Positions 8,097 through 17,580 of a stretch of 64,000 bases of DNA are shown piece after piece. The stretch is taken from NCBI RefSeq assembly GCF_002860355.1, contig NZ_NMWU01000035.1:1-64000 (forward strand), given 5' to 3'. Within the stretch, counting starts at the first letter, position 1. The number at the start of each line of letters is the position of its first letter. Source of the DNA: Bifidobacterium margollesii. Lineage in GTDB: Bacteria > Actinomycetota > Actinomycetes > Actinomycetales > Bifidobacteriaceae. The position numbers and the translations under genes were made by a program. The notes under the pieces are model-generated. The model saw only the letters and a list, made by a program, of their open reading frames with translations. It searched no databases and was not told the DNA's origin.

Positions 8097-9859
8097 GCCG
8101 CCGCCCCGAGATCGGTAATGATCCGGCATGCCGCGCCTCCAAACGGAAACGCGCGACCGTGGGCCGGGAACGCCGTGCCGTGGAACGGGAAAATGGCAGC
8201 CGTGACTGGCGCATGATGCCGGTCGCGCTGGCCTCATGGACCGCGATGCTGATCGAACGGCGAACGTTCGAAGCGCTGGACGGCATGGATCGGCGGATCG
8301 ACGCATCGGCATGCGCCCCCATGCTGATTCTCGCCGTTCTGACGGTCATGGCATGCTCGGTGCTGCCGAACGCGGTCGCGCGACGGCGAATACGATGCGG
8401 TCCCGCGGTCGCCGCGGCCATGCTGTGCGCCGCAACAGCCGGACTGTGCTCGGACATCGTCGGGGCCGGAGACTCCGTGACCGAAACGATGCGTGAGGGC
8501 GGAGGGCACGTTTCGATGGTGCTGCGAACGGTTTCCCCAACGACCCGCTCCCCGATGCGGGGATCCGACTGCCAGACGGATGCCAACGTCCAGTGGCTCG
8601 AAGTCCATCAGATCAGGTCGCCGTCATCCGCATCCGTCCGCATCTTCGCCGACGATGATCATTGCCGTTGGAACAGGGATGCCGTCTACCGCGTGGAGGG
8701 CACACTGTCGAAACCGAAGTACGGTACCGCCGATGCCTGGCTGACCATAGGGAATTCGCCTCGCGACGGCATGACGATGATCCGGAAGGCCGGCATCATA
8801 CCATCGATGACGCAGACCATGCAGCGTGAATTCCTTGCCGTGACCCGCGGTCTCTCCGACCAGGGCAAGGTGCTCGTGCCGGGACTCACCATGGGCGTGC
8901 TCGGGCAGGAAGCCTACCTGAACGATGCCTATCCGATCGAAATCGCGGACGACATCGACACGAACTATGCCGAAACGCTGGAGGACGATTTCAAGGCGGC
9001 AGGCATCATGCACCTGATGGCGGTTTCCGGAGGCCATTTCGTGCTGATCGCCGCTGCGGTCATGCGGGCGGCATCCTTCGCCCTGCTGCCGCGATGGGCG
9101 AAGGCGTCCGGCGTCATCGGCGCCTATGGCATGCTGACGATATTGATGTTCCCCGCCGATTCCGTGCTCAGGGCGTTTGTCATGGGACTGTTCCCCGTGG
9201 CGGCCATGCTGTTCGGCCGTCGGTCGCAGGCCATGTCGGCGTTGAACTGGACGGTGATCCTGCTGCTGATGTTCGACCCGTCTCTGGCCGTGAGCTTCGG
9301 CTTCGCGCTGTCATGCGCTTCGGTGTACGGCATCGTGCTGCTCGTCGACCCAATGTCCCGGGCATTGTTGCGATACATGCCGAAGCCGCTTGCCTACGGT
9401 GTGGCAATGACGCTTGCGGCCCAATGCTTCACCCTGCCCATACAGGTGCTGATGTCGCCGAGCATCCCTATCTGGTCGGTGCCGGCGAACTGCTTCGCCG
9501 CGCCGGTGGTCGCCGTCTCCACCATTGCGGGGCTGGCGTCGCTGACGGTGTCCTGGGCGCTGCCGACCGTGGGATTCGCGCTCGCATGGCTGGCAAGCCT
9601 CGGCACCTGGCTGTTGGAGCGATGCGCCACGCTGTTCGGCGGCGATCATGCGCTGGCATGGCCGGAAGGCGTGCCTGGCATGATTCTGGTGTGCGCTGCC
9701 GAAACGGTGCTGGCGCTGACCTTCTGGGGCATTCCCCGACTGCTGCGTGTCGTCGCGACGGCATCAGGGCGCATGGCACCGGGAGAGTACCGTCCCGGGC
9801 CGGCCGAACGGGTTACGTGCTGGTGGCGGCAGACCTGCAAGATGCTGTTTCCCCGATGA
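8093..9859 (+). CDS. comEC: ComEC/Rec2-type DNA uptake channel protein, without the metallo-beta-lactamase domain
   Basis: A 588-residue polytopic membrane protein. The N-terminal third has two membrane segments and a soluble OB-like region (about residues 130-230). The Competence domain follows with the hallmark HLMAVSGGHFVLIAA and about eight further membrane segments, including the segment SVPANCFAAPVVA. The protein ends soon after the last helices with a basic tail. The metallo-beta-lactamase-like nuclease domain found at the C-terminus of Bacillus ComEC is absent; no HxHxDH motif occurs. It overlaps comEA by 4 bases. The holA frame begins at or just after its stop. Confidence 0.9.
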   Translation: MSRRPEIGNDPACRASKRKRATVGRERRAVERENGSRDWRMMPVALASWTAMLIERRTFEALDGMDRRIDASACAPMLILAVLTVMACSVLPNAVARRRIRCGPAVAAAMLCAATAGLCSDIVGAGDSVTETMREGGGHVSMVLRTVSPTTRSPMRGSDCQTDANVQWLEVHQIRSPSSASVRIFADDDHCRWNRDAVYRVEGTLSKPKYGTADAWLTIGNSPRDGMTMIRKAGIIPSMTQTMQREFLAVTRGLSDQGKVLVPGLTMGVLGQEAYLNDAYPIEIADDIDTNYAETLEDDFKAAGIMHLMAVSGGHFVLIAAAVMRAASFALLPRWAKASGVIGAYGMLTILMFPADSVLRAFVMGLFPVAAMLFGRRSQAMSALNWTVILLLMFDPSLAVSFGFALSCASVYGIVLLVDPMSRALLRYMPKPLAYGVAMTLAAQCFTLPIQVLMSPSIPIWSVPANCFAAPVVAVSTIAGLASLTVSWALPTVGFALAWLASLGTWLLERCATLFGGDHALAWPEGVPGMILVCAAETVLALTFWGIPRLLRVVATASGRMAPGEYRPGPAERVTCWWRQTCKMLFPR

Positions 9860-9900
9860 TCGCCACGGGATTGTCCACGTCGTCGGGAAGATGGGATGAT

Positions 9901-10887
9901 ATGGCAGCAGGAAAAGCAACAGCATCCGGGAGCTCCCCGGTGATCATCGTGTTCGGCGGTGACGGATTCCTCAACCGTCAGAAGGCTCGGGAGCTGTGTC
10001 ATCAGGCCTGCGAGAGCAGGCCGGACGCTGAATTCATCGAACTTGACGCCTCCTCATGCGATGCCTATGCGTTCGACGAGGCGGTGAGCCCCTCGCTGCT
10101 TTCCGACATGGCGGTCGTCAGTCTGGCGAATCTTCAGGACGCCGATGATCGGTTGGGCGACGCGCTGACCGCCTACGCCAGGCAGGCTCGTCAGGCTCCG
10201 GCGCAATCCAGCGTGGTGATCTGCCGTCATGAAGGAGGGCAGAAGGGCAAACGCATCGTGGACGCCATGTTTCGCGCCGGCGCCGCCAAGGAGAAGGTGC
10301 CGGACCTGAAAAAATACGATGCGAAGATCGACTTCGTCTACGACCGGTTCGAGAGCGAGCATCGGCGGGTGGATCCGCTTGCCGTGCAGCAGCTGGTCGC
10401 CGTGCTGGGCGAGCGGACCGGCGAATTGTCGGCCATGTGCGCCCAGCTGTGCTTCGACTTCGACGACGATCCGATCACGATCGACCGGGTGAACCAGTAT
10501 CTGACCTCCAATCCGCAGGTCACCGGCTTCACCGTGGCCGACAAGGCGATGGCGGGAGACACGGCAGGAGCCATCGTGGCCATGCGATCCGCCATCGAGC
10601 AGGGCATCGATCCCATCGCGATGATCGGTGCGCTTGCGATGAAGATGAGGACCTTGGCCAAGGCGTCCGCCGTCAAGACCGGCAAAATCTCGAAGGCCGA
10701 GGCGAAGGCCAACCCGTGGGTGTTGGATATGGCGGCCCGACAGCTGCCCGGATGGACTTCGCAGGGCCTCGGCCGCTGCATCCGCATGCTGGCGTGGGCC
10801 GACGAGCAGAGCAAGACCAATGGGGGAGACCCGGTGTACGCCCTCGAACGCAGCATCGAGGCCATCGCCGTCAAAGGACGTGCCTGA
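9901..10887 (+). CDS. holA: DNA polymerase III delta subunit
   Basis: A 328-residue HolA-type clamp-loader subunit, which opens the beta sliding clamp and connects it to the loader complex. Visible features are the early strand/loop PVIIVFGGDGFLNRQKA, corresponding to the degenerate nucleotide-binding segment of delta. A mid-region SLANLQDADDRL and a C-terminal helical collar with the typical ALAMKMRTLAKASAVKTG segment also match. Length matches the family (about 320-340). An in-frame ATG at 9856 overlapping the comEC stop is an alternative start. The position after comEC is the standard actinobacterial arrangement. Confidence 0.88.
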   Translation: MAAGKATASGSSPVIIVFGGDGFLNRQKARELCHQACESRPDAEFIELDASSCDAYAFDEAVSPSLLSDMAVVSLANLQDADDRLGDALTAYARQARQAPAQSSVVICRHEGGQKGKRIVDAMFRAGAAKEKVPDLKKYDAKIDFVYDRFESEHRRVDPLAVQQLVAVLGERTGELSAMCAQLCFDFDDDPITIDRVNQYLTSNPQVTGFTVADKAMAGDTAGAIVAMRSAIEQGIDPIAMIGALAMKMRTLAKASAVKTGKISKAEAKANPWVLDMAARQLPGWTSQGLGRCIRMLAWADEQSKTNGGDPVYALERSIEAIAVKGRA

Positions 10888-10989
10888 TGGCCGAAGAGGG
10901 CGGATCATACGGAACCGGGCCGGTGTTCGCGCAGACCGGACCGACGTCGGGCAGCGTAAGGATGTAGGGAAGCGAAAGGACGGATCGAT

Positions 10990-11559
10990 ATGAACGGGTT
11001 GACCATGACTGCGGCCACCGCCGAGGACACGAGGGCCGTCGGCGAACGGATCGCCGGACTGCTGCACGGAGGCGATGTGCTGCTGCTGTCCGGCCCCCTC
11101 GGAGCGGGCAAGACCACCTTCGCCCAAGGGCTGGGAGCCGGACTCGGCATCGAGGAGCCCATCGTCTCGCCCACCTTCACCATTGCCCGCGAACTCGACG
11201 GCCGGTTCCATGACGGCGGGGCCGCCCATCTGATCCACGTCGACGCCTACCGGCTTGGCGGCAACGGATACGCGCCGGGCGAGGACGTCGTCTCCCGGTT
11301 GCTGGACGAACTGGAATCCCTCGGTCTGGACGAGGAACTGGAGGACCCCAGCGACGACACGGTCGTGCTGATGGAATGGGGCGAGCAAATGATCGCCGCA
11401 CTGGCTCCGGAACGCCTGGAGATCCATATCGACCGGCCGATCGACCCCGTCGCCGCAGCAACGGACGATGATCGGGAGCTGACCGGCGACGGGACGAGGA
11501 CGATCACCCTTATGCCCGTGGGATCGGACTGGACTCGACGGGTGTCGGGCTTACAATAA
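10990..11559 (+). CDS. tsaE: tRNA t6A biosynthesis ATPase TsaE
   Basis: A 189-residue P-loop ATPase needed with TsaB and TsaD for threonylcarbamoyl-adenosine (t6A37) formation in ANN-decoding tRNAs. The Walker A is GPLGAGKTT (residues 35-43). The SPTFTI switch segment, HVDAYRL and the terminal VLMEWGEQM signature are all present. It has an insertion around residues 100-118 (an acidic ELEDPSDD region) and a longer C-terminus than E. coli TsaE (153 residues). An AAAGGA ribosome site precedes the ATG. It is the first gene of the tsaE-tsaB-rimI-tsaD run. Confidence 0.95.
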   Translation: MNGLTMTAATAEDTRAVGERIAGLLHGGDVLLLSGPLGAGKTTFAQGLGAGLGIEEPIVSPTFTIARELDGRFHDGGAAHLIHVDAYRLGGNGYAPGEDVVSRLLDELESLGLDEELEDPSDDTVVLMEWGEQMIAALAPERLEIHIDRPIDPVAAATDDDRELTGDGTRTITLMPVGSDWTRRVSGLQ

Positions 11560-11653
11560 CGGGGAGCAAAACCGACCGTTGGCGGCAAAACAGGCGGAGA
11601 CAACGGACGGAGCCGGCAACAGAGCGGACAGAAGGGCAGGACTGGACAGGACT

Positions 11654-12532
11654 ATGGTGTGTGAGGATCCGACCGCATTCCCGACCACATTGGTGATCGA
11701 CACGTCGTACGGTTCCACGGTGAGCGTGGTCGGCGAGGAACCGATCCACGAGGCGGATTCCCGCCTGCATGTGGAACGGCTGCAACCGAACATCGCCACG
11801 GCGATCGAACGTGCGGGACTGAAGCCGGAGGACATCACGCGCATCGTGGTGGGTACCGGACCCGCACCGTTCACCGGACTGCGCGCCGGCATCGTCGCGG
11901 CCAAGGCGCTCGCCTTCGCCCTTAACGCGCAGCTGCTGGGACAGGACGTGCTGGAACCGCAGGCGGTCTGGCAGGCCGAACGTCGCCTGCGAGCCGATGG
12001 TGGTGTGACGTCGGAATACCGGCATTTCGTGCTCGCCGTCAACGATGCCCGGCGCCGTCAACTGTACTGCCGTCTGTACGAAAGCGTGATCGAACCGGCC
12101 GATACGTCCGGGCTGGCGAGGGTGGGACTGCCCCGTCCGGTCGGCGACATGGACATCGCGTATCCGAACGACATCGTGGAACGCGTAAACGCGGTCGTTG
12201 CCGACATGCTCGGGGAGGATGCCCGTCCGATTGTGGTCGATGTGGTGGGCCACGGCGTGGAGAAATATGCCTCCGCATGGCTGAATCTGATCCGCCGCGG
12301 GGACCTGATCGACGATTCCGTGCTGCATGGCGCCGGCGTTGAAGGGCCGATCCTATTCGCCCGCACTGCCGAACGCCATCATGCCGATGGCGACGAGTGC
12401 CCGTCCGAGCCGCTGTACCTGCGCAGACCCGATGTGTCGGTGCCGAATCCGCTGAAGCATGTGCTGAACCATGGTGGCGCCGATCGTGCCGGCTCGGATC
12501 GTGGCGTCGGAGAAGGAAAGGGTGGCCGATGA
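11654..12532 (+). CDS. tsaB: tRNA t6A biosynthesis protein TsaB
   Basis: A 292-residue ASKHA-fold protein that partners TsaD in t6A synthesis. It has the N-terminal VIDTSYGSTVSVV strand-loop and the diagnostic GTGPAPFTGLRAGI segment. It lacks the HxxxH metal site of TsaD, as expected for TsaB. The ATG at 11654 was chosen because it begins immediately before the conserved domain; a TTG at 11579 would add an unsupported 25-residue extension. Its end overlaps rimI by 4 bases (ATGA), indicating coupling. Confidence 0.93.
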   Translation: MVCEDPTAFPTTLVIDTSYGSTVSVVGEEPIHEADSRLHVERLQPNIATAIERAGLKPEDITRIVVGTGPAPFTGLRAGIVAAKALAFALNAQLLGQDVLEPQAVWQAERRLRADGGVTSEYRHFVLAVNDARRRQLYCRLYESVIEPADTSGLARVGLPRPVGDMDIAYPNDIVERVNAVVADMLGEDARPIVVDVVGHGVEKYASAWLNLIRRGDLIDDSVLHGAGVEGPILFARTAERHHADGDECPSEPLYLRRPDVSVPNPLKHVLNHGGADRAGSDRGVGEGKGGR

Positions 12533-13086
12533 TCCGCGTATTCACGGACAGTGACATCATGCGCATGGCCGAACTGGAAGCCGACCTGTTCGGCAGGGGC
12601 GCATGGAGCGAATCGATGATCCGGCAGGAGCTCGAGGCTCCGGCCCGCTCATACTTCGCCGAAGCGGAGAGCGAGGGCGCTCCGATGCGCGGCTACGCGG
12701 GATTCTGGTATGACGGGGACGATGCCGAGCTGATGACCATCGGAGTGGACCGTCGATATCAGCGGCGGGGCATCGCCGCCGCGCTGATGAGCAGGCTGAT
12801 CGACGAGGCGCGGGACAAGGGTGCCCGAAGGATGCTGCTCGAAGTACGTGTGGACAACGAGCCGGCGCTCGCCCTGTACCGGAGCTTCGGCTTCGAGATG
12901 ATGGGGCGGCGCAAACGGTATTATCAGCCGGAAGGCATCGACGCCTTCACCATGAGTCTGGAACTGAGCCCGAGAGTGGTGGGTTTCCACGGCTCGCACG
13001 ATACGCATGATACGTGTGATGCCGTGGTTGAACATGAGAACCGTGAACAGAAGCACGGACGAGGAAACGGGGGAGACGAATCATGA
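12529..13086 (+). CDS. rimI: ribosomal protein N-alanine acetyltransferase RimI-type GNAT
   Basis: A 185-residue GNAT acetyltransferase. The acetyl-CoA loop is VDRRYQRRGIAAALM (about residues 82-96), followed by the RimI-type EVRVDNEPALALYRSFGFE and the tail RKRYYQPEGIDAFTM. RimI acetylates the N-terminal alanine of ribosomal protein S18 in E. coli, and in many genomes it sits between tsaB and tsaD, as here. A C-terminal His/Asp-rich tail (about residues 150-185) goes beyond the family domain. The gene overlaps both neighbours by 4 bases. Confidence 0.93.
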   Translation: MIRVFTDSDIMRMAELEADLFGRGAWSESMIRQELEAPARSYFAEAESEGAPMRGYAGFWYDGDDAELMTIGVDRRYQRRGIAAALMSRLIDEARDKGARRMLLEVRVDNEPALALYRSFGFEMMGRRKRYYQPEGIDAFTMSLELSPRVVGFHGSHDTHDTCDAVVEHENREQKHGRGNGGDES

Positions 13087-14129
13087 GCGAACCGGTGGTG
13101 CTGGGCATCGAGTCCACCTGCGACGAGACCGCGGCGGCGATCGTACGCGGCCGTACGCTGCTGAGCAACGTGGTGGCCTCCTCCATGAACGAGCATGCCC
13201 GATATGGCGGCGTGATCCCCGAAATCGCATCGCGCGCCCATGCCGAGGCATTCGTGCCGGTGGTCTCCAAGGCCCTTGCGGACGCCGATATGGAACTGGC
13301 CGACGTCGATGCGATCGCGGTCTCCTCGGGGCCGGGACTCGCCGGGTGTCTGGCCGTCGGCGTCTCCGGCGCCAAGGCGTTGGCCTGGGCGGCGAACAAG
13401 CCGTTGTACGGCATCAACCATGTGATCGGGCACATCGCCGTCACCCAGCTGCAGTTCGGGCCGTTCCCTCCCGACACGCTGGCGCTGATCGTCTCCGGAG
13501 GGCACACATCGCTGCTGCATGTCGAGGACGTTGCACGACATGTCGACGTGGTCGGCACCACGCTTGATGACGCGGCCGGCGAATGCTTCGACAAGGTGGC
13601 CCGACTGCTTGGCTTCCCATATCCGGGAGGTCCGCACATCGACCGCCATGCGCAGCAGGGCGATCCGCATGCCATTCGGGTGCCGCAGGGACTGACGCAG
13701 GGCAAATCCGCGGCCAGACATCCGTACGACTTCAGCTTCTCCGGCGTGAAGACCGCCGTGGCTCGCTGGATCGAGGAGCAGCAGGCGGCCGGCCGTGAGA
13801 TCCCCGTGAACGACGTGTGCGCGTCCCTGGCCGACTCGGTGGCCACCGTGCTGGCGCGCAAGGCCATGCGAGGCTGCGAACAGTATGATTCCTCCACGCT
13901 GATCGTCGGAGGGGGATTCTCCGCCAATTCGCAGCTTCGTGCCAAACTGCTGGAATTCGGAGCGAAGCATGGCGTCGAGGTGCGGATTCCCGAAATCAAG
14001 CTGTGCACCGACAACGGTGCCATGGTGGCGATGCTCGGCGTGAATCTGGTGGAGGCGGGAATCAGCCCGAGCTCCCCCGGTTTTCCCATCGACTCCGCCA
14101 TGCCCATGACCCGCATCGTCGCCGCCTAG
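13083..14129 (+). CDS. tsaD: tRNA N6-adenosine threonylcarbamoyltransferase
   Basis: A 348-residue ASKHA-fold catalytic subunit of the t6A machinery. It begins VLGIESTCDETAAAIV and carries the metal-binding His pair in NHVIGHIA (His113 and His117). The LIVSGGHTSL, FDKVARLLGFPYPGGP and TLIVGGGFSANSQLR signatures are also present. The length is normal. It ends the tsa cluster, and its TAG overlaps by 2 bases the stop of the converging Xre-type regulator gene. Confidence 0.96.
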   Translation: MSEPVVLGIESTCDETAAAIVRGRTLLSNVVASSMNEHARYGGVIPEIASRAHAEAFVPVVSKALADADMELADVDAIAVSSGPGLAGCLAVGVSGAKALAWAANKPLYGINHVIGHIAVTQLQFGPFPPDTLALIVSGGHTSLLHVEDVARHVDVVGTTLDDAAGECFDKVARLLGFPYPGGPHIDRHAQQGDPHAIRVPQGLTQGKSAARHPYDFSFSGVKTAVARWIEEQQAAGREIPVNDVCASLADSVATVLARKAMRGCEQYDSSTLIVGGGFSANSQLRAKLLEFGAKHGVEVRIPEIKLCTDNGAMVAMLGVNLVEAGISPSSPGFPIDSAMPMTRIVAA

Positions 14130-14404
14130 CTCGGATGCCCGTCCTCCAGCGTCTGCTGTTCGACGAGCACCTGCGTGAAGATCTCCACGGGTGTGACGTG
14201 CAGCGCGTCGCTGAGCTGCCAGATCTTGTCGAGCGTGGGAGATTTCTCCCCACGCTCGATCTGCCCCACATACGAACGGTCGATTTCGGCGAGAAGAGCC
14301 AGCCTCTCCTGCGAGATCCTACGATTCCGTCGCAGTTCCGAGATCGCCCTGCCGAATGCCCTGCGTCGTACGGTTTTCACATCGTCCACATCCATATGGG
14401 ACAT
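14126..14404 (-). CDS. Xre-family helix-turn-helix regulator
   Basis: A 92-residue protein almost entirely made of a HTH_3/Xre domain (about residues 16-78). The recognition region is SQERLALLAEIDRSYVGQIE, then RGEKSPTLDKIWQLSDALHV, which is typical of the Cro/C1 fold. It starts at ATG 14404 (ATG 14395 is an alternative). It is transcribed divergently from the DUF1648 membrane protein gene, with about 200 bases between, so it may control that gene and itself. The intervening region contains TATAGT on the minus strand, a possible -10. Confidence 0.85.
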   Translation of the reverse strand: MSHMDVDDVKTVRRRAFGRAISELRRNRRISQERLALLAEIDRSYVGQIERGEKSPTLDKIWQLSDALHVTPVEIFTQVLVEQQTLEDGHPS

Positions 14405-14608
14405 GATTCCCGAAACAGGACCCGCAGTCCACGGACTATAATCCGTATTTTGCTGATTTCTCCGAGCGAACCGGCCGGGCGCGTTTCCGCCAGACCGCCG
14501 AGCAAGGGTTGCGATGCCGACGATGCCGACGATTGCCTGACGGTACCGCCCGAGTGCTATTACTGGATTGCGGAAACCGAATCCTTGTTGCTCTTCCGAG
14601 GGATCGTC

Positions 14609-15403
14609 ATGACGGACATCGAAGATGGACATATGCCCGGGCCGTTGTCTGCGGCATGGGAGCTGCTGCACCTGCCCTCGCTCGCCGTCACGTTCGCCGT
14701 CGGGTATCTCAACTACGGCCGCATGCCGGGCATGGTGGCCACTCATATGAACGCCACCGGACGAATCGACGCCTACACGCCGAAATCCATGACACTGGTA
14801 TGGCTTCCGGTGGGAATACAGGCCATCATGGCGATCTGCATGGTTGCAGTGCACTGGATGGTGCTGCGATCCTTCCGTTCTGCGGACCTCGTCGCCTCGC
14901 CGACTGCTGCGCGGTCCTACGGACTATTCTTCAGGGCATGGAGCCTGTTCGTTCTGATCTGCGGTCTGACGGCGTCCACGATGCTGGGCGTCGGCATGGA
15001 GCTTGCGTTCACGGGATTGACCGACATCGGCATGTTCGCGACGATGATGATCGTCGTGGCGCTCGTCGCGATCGCCGGCGCAGTGGCCACCGGTTTGCTG
15101 TGCCGTCGGCGCGGATGGAGGCCGGTTCCGAACGTCCATGCCGTCGCGCAATATCCGGCTCGGGATGGAACGACGCCGGACATGGCCTCATCGCCGGCCG
15201 GCGACGACGCACCTCCCTATGAGGACGACCGGTATTGGAAGGGCGGCATCATCTACTGGAACCCCGATGATCCCGAGGTGTTCGTACCCGACCGGGCGGG
15301 GGATGGCTGGACCTTCAATGCGGCCAGACCGTCCATCTGGATATTCCTCATCGCCATCATCGTCGGACCCGTTGCGTTGGTCTGGTGGGGCAGTGCCACC
15401 TGA
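14609..15403 (+). CDS. DUF1648/DUF5808-type membrane protein
   Basis: A 264-residue membrane protein with four predicted membrane segments. The N-terminal part carries a DUF1648-like segment (THMNATGRIDAYTPKS) seen in SdpI-like and related proteins. The C-terminal part has the motif YWKGGIIYWNPDDPEVFVPD, followed by WTFNAARP and a last helix, typical of DUF5808. Some relatives occur with GntR or Xre regulators. No enzymatic function is suggested. The ATG at 14609 follows a GAGGGA site. The upstream frame stays open but is low-quality and overlaps the regulator promoter region. Confidence 0.75.
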   Translation: MTDIEDGHMPGPLSAAWELLHLPSLAVTFAVGYLNYGRMPGMVATHMNATGRIDAYTPKSMTLVWLPVGIQAIMAICMVAVHWMVLRSFRSADLVASPTAARSYGLFFRAWSLFVLICGLTASTMLGVGMELAFTGLTDIGMFATMMIVVALVAIAGAVATGLLCRRRGWRPVPNVHAVAQYPARDGTTPDMASSPAGDDAPPYEDDRYWKGGIIYWNPDDPEVFVPDRAGDGWTFNAARPSIWIFLIAIIVGPVALVWWGSAT

Positions 15404-15481
15404 ACCGAGGTGATCCACTCTTCCACGCCGTTGCTATATGGGCTACGATGGAAACGGTTGTGTCAGACATGAAGATAGGGG

Positions 15482-16588
15482 ATGGCGATGATCGATCCGC
15501 AACCGTCCGTTCGTGAACACCGCATGCGAACCATGCATGCCAGACTGCTCGGTGCCGTCCCGCGCGTCCGAGCCGACGATCTCATGACCGAGGATCATCC
15601 GATACGTCGTTTCGACGCACCTCGAAGGCTCCGATTCAACCCATGGCTGCGTGCAGCGGCGTTTCTGGGGACGATGGTCGTCGCGACGTTCCTGATCGGC
15701 GGGGTCCTCCTACTGGCATTCGCCATGTTCACGTCGGGCGGAGGCGGCCTCGATTCACTAACGTCGATCAAGACCTCGGACCAGTCCTCTCCGGAGGCTC
15801 TGATTTCATTGTTCGGCGAAATAGCTGGAGCCATTGTCGCCTATCTCGTCGTGGTGATCGCCATGGAGGGGCGTCGTACCCCGGTGGAGCTCTCACCGTC
15901 GCGCGCCTTCGATCTGGTGCGCGGAGCGGTGGTCGCATTCGTCTGCATTGCGGTCTGCATCGGCATCATAGCCCTGTTCGGTGGATATCGGATCGTCAGT
16001 TTCAATGCCGCGTACAGTCCGTGGGCCGACCTGATCATGCTGGGTCTCACCGCCGGCGTCGTGGAGGAGATCACGATGCGCGGCATACTGCTGCGCCTGC
16101 TGGAGGAAGCGATCGGCTCATGGGGAGCCGTCGTGGTTTCCGCACTGGTGTTCGGTCTGTTGCACGTCTCCAACCCCGACGGTACGCTATGGGGCGGCAT
16201 CGCCATAACGATCGAGGCCGGATTACTGTTCGGCGCCATCTATCTGGCCACGAGGTCGCTGTGGTGGTGCATCGGATTCCACTTCATGTGGAACGTCGCC
16301 GAAGGGCCGATCTTCGGTTCCATCGTCTCCGGCAGGGGAGGGGTGCAGCAATCGTGGCTGATCGCTCAATGGCAGGGGCCGGAACTGCTCACCGGAGGGT
16401 CGTTCGGTCTTGAGGCCAGCATCGTGCCGGTCGTATTGCTGGGGGCGCTGGCCATCGCCGTGCTGGTGCATCTGCAGCGGCTTGGTCGCATGATCGAACC
16501 GGTGTGGATTCAGTGCAGACGTCTTGCCAGCAATCTTGATCCTGCAGGTAATGCTGCGGCCTCGCAAGACGATGCGATTCAGAAGTAG
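15482..16588 (+). CDS. CPBP-family intramembrane metalloprotease
   Basis: A 368-residue polytopic protein of the CAAX protease/bacteriocin-processing (Abi) family. The catalytic-type motifs are present: the EExxxR motif at residues 195-200 (VVEEITMRG), a FGLLH motif with His228, and a third motif FHFMWN with His267. A basic soluble N-terminus of about 55 residues and a cytoplasmic C-terminal tail flank the eight or so membrane segments. The substrate is unknown. The stop codon overlaps by 10 bases the end of the converging TSUP gene. Confidence 0.87.
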   Translation: MAMIDPQPSVREHRMRTMHARLLGAVPRVRADDLMTEDHPIRRFDAPRRLRFNPWLRAAAFLGTMVVATFLIGGVLLLAFAMFTSGGGGLDSLTSIKTSDQSSPEALISLFGEIAGAIVAYLVVVIAMEGRRTPVELSPSRAFDLVRGAVVAFVCIAVCIGIIALFGGYRIVSFNAAYSPWADLIMLGLTAGVVEEITMRGILLRLLEEAIGSWGAVVVSALVFGLLHVSNPDGTLWGGIAITIEAGLLFGAIYLATRSLWWCIGFHFMWNVAEGPIFGSIVSGRGGVQQSWLIAQWQGPELLTGGSFGLEASIVPVVLLGALAIAVLVHLQRLGRMIEPVWIQCRRLASNLDPAGNAAASQDDAIQK

Positions 16589-17427
16589 GTGCTCCAGCCG
16601 AGCTTGGCGGCGAGGATCACGCCCGCCAGCACGGCGGCCGCGCGCATGATGTTCTCCGGGATTCGACGGACGATCGGCGGGGCGATGTAACTGCCGATGA
16701 AGCAACCGATACCCAAGGCGATGGCGAACGGCCAGTTCACCGACCCGCGGGCGATGAACATGATCGACGCGGTGACGTTCGCGCCGAATCCGACGATGAT
16801 CTTCAGCGCATTGATTTCCACGAACGGGCCGATCCTGCCCAGATCCAGCATGGCGAGGGCCAGCGTGCCCGCTCCCGCACCGAAGTATCCGCTGTAGACG
16901 CTGACGAACACCATGCCGAACCACATCCACCACGGGTCTTTGCGGATATCGTCCCGTACCGCATCGCCGACGACCGGCATGGATGGATCGCCGGCACGGA
17001 TCGACGTCTCCGCCGTGACGGCGTCGGCCTGCATGCGGTTATGGATTCTCCTGCGAGGGTTGAATGCGATGATCGCCGCGCTGAGCAGGATCAGCGGCGG
17101 CACGAGATACTCGAACACCTGCGGCGGCAGGTCGAGCAGCAGTATGCCGCCCGCGAAGCCTCCGGCTACGCCGATGATCGCATAGACGATCACACGGCCG
17201 CGGTGACCGGTGAGCTCCCGGCGGGCCGAGATGCAGCCGCCGATTCCCGTACCGAGCACGCCGACCGTGTTCGTGGTGTTCGCCAGCACCGGTGGCACGC
17301 CCAACGCCAGCATCGCCGGGTAGGAGACCAGCGACGAGGCGCCGACCGCATAACCGACGAAACCGGCGCCGACCCCGGCCAGCAGCATCCACAGCAGTGT
17401 GATGATCGACGCTCCCGCGATGGTCAT
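16579..17427 (-). CDS. TSUP (TauE/SafE) family membrane transporter
   Basis: A 282-residue protein with about eight membrane segments in two repeats, each carrying the TSUP-type Gly-rich pattern (GVGAGFVGYAVGASSLVSYP and SGYFGAGAGTLALAML). The family exports sulfite, sulfonates or related organosulfur anions in characterised cases; the substrate here is unknown. A GGAGGT ribosome site is placed seven bases before ATG 17427, so the in-frame GTG at 17436 lies in the ribosome site and is not the start. A cytoplasmic loop near residues 130-160 separates the halves. Confidence 0.88.
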   Translation of the reverse strand: MTIAGASIITLLWMLLAGVGAGFVGYAVGASSLVSYPAMLALGVPPVLANTTNTVGVLGTGIGGCISARRELTGHRGRVIVYAIIGVAGGFAGGILLLDLPPQVFEYLVPPLILLSAAIIAFNPRRRIHNRMQADAVTAETSIRAGDPSMPVVGDAVRDDIRKDPWWMWFGMVFVSVYSGYFGAGAGTLALAMLDLGRIGPFVEINALKIIVGFGANVTASIMFIARGSVNWPFAIALGIGCFIGSYIAPPIVRRIPENIMRAAAVLAGVILAAKLGWSTYF

Positions 17428-17580
17428 GGCGAACACCTCCGTATGTCATCCGTATGTCATGCCCGATGATGATTCGCGCCGGACTGCGTTCCGTCGGGGC
17501 ATGTATGGAACGAAACCGCTAACGTTTTCCTAACGCCGCAAGAGAGCATAACGATCGGTTTCCTCCGTGGCAATGGTCCG

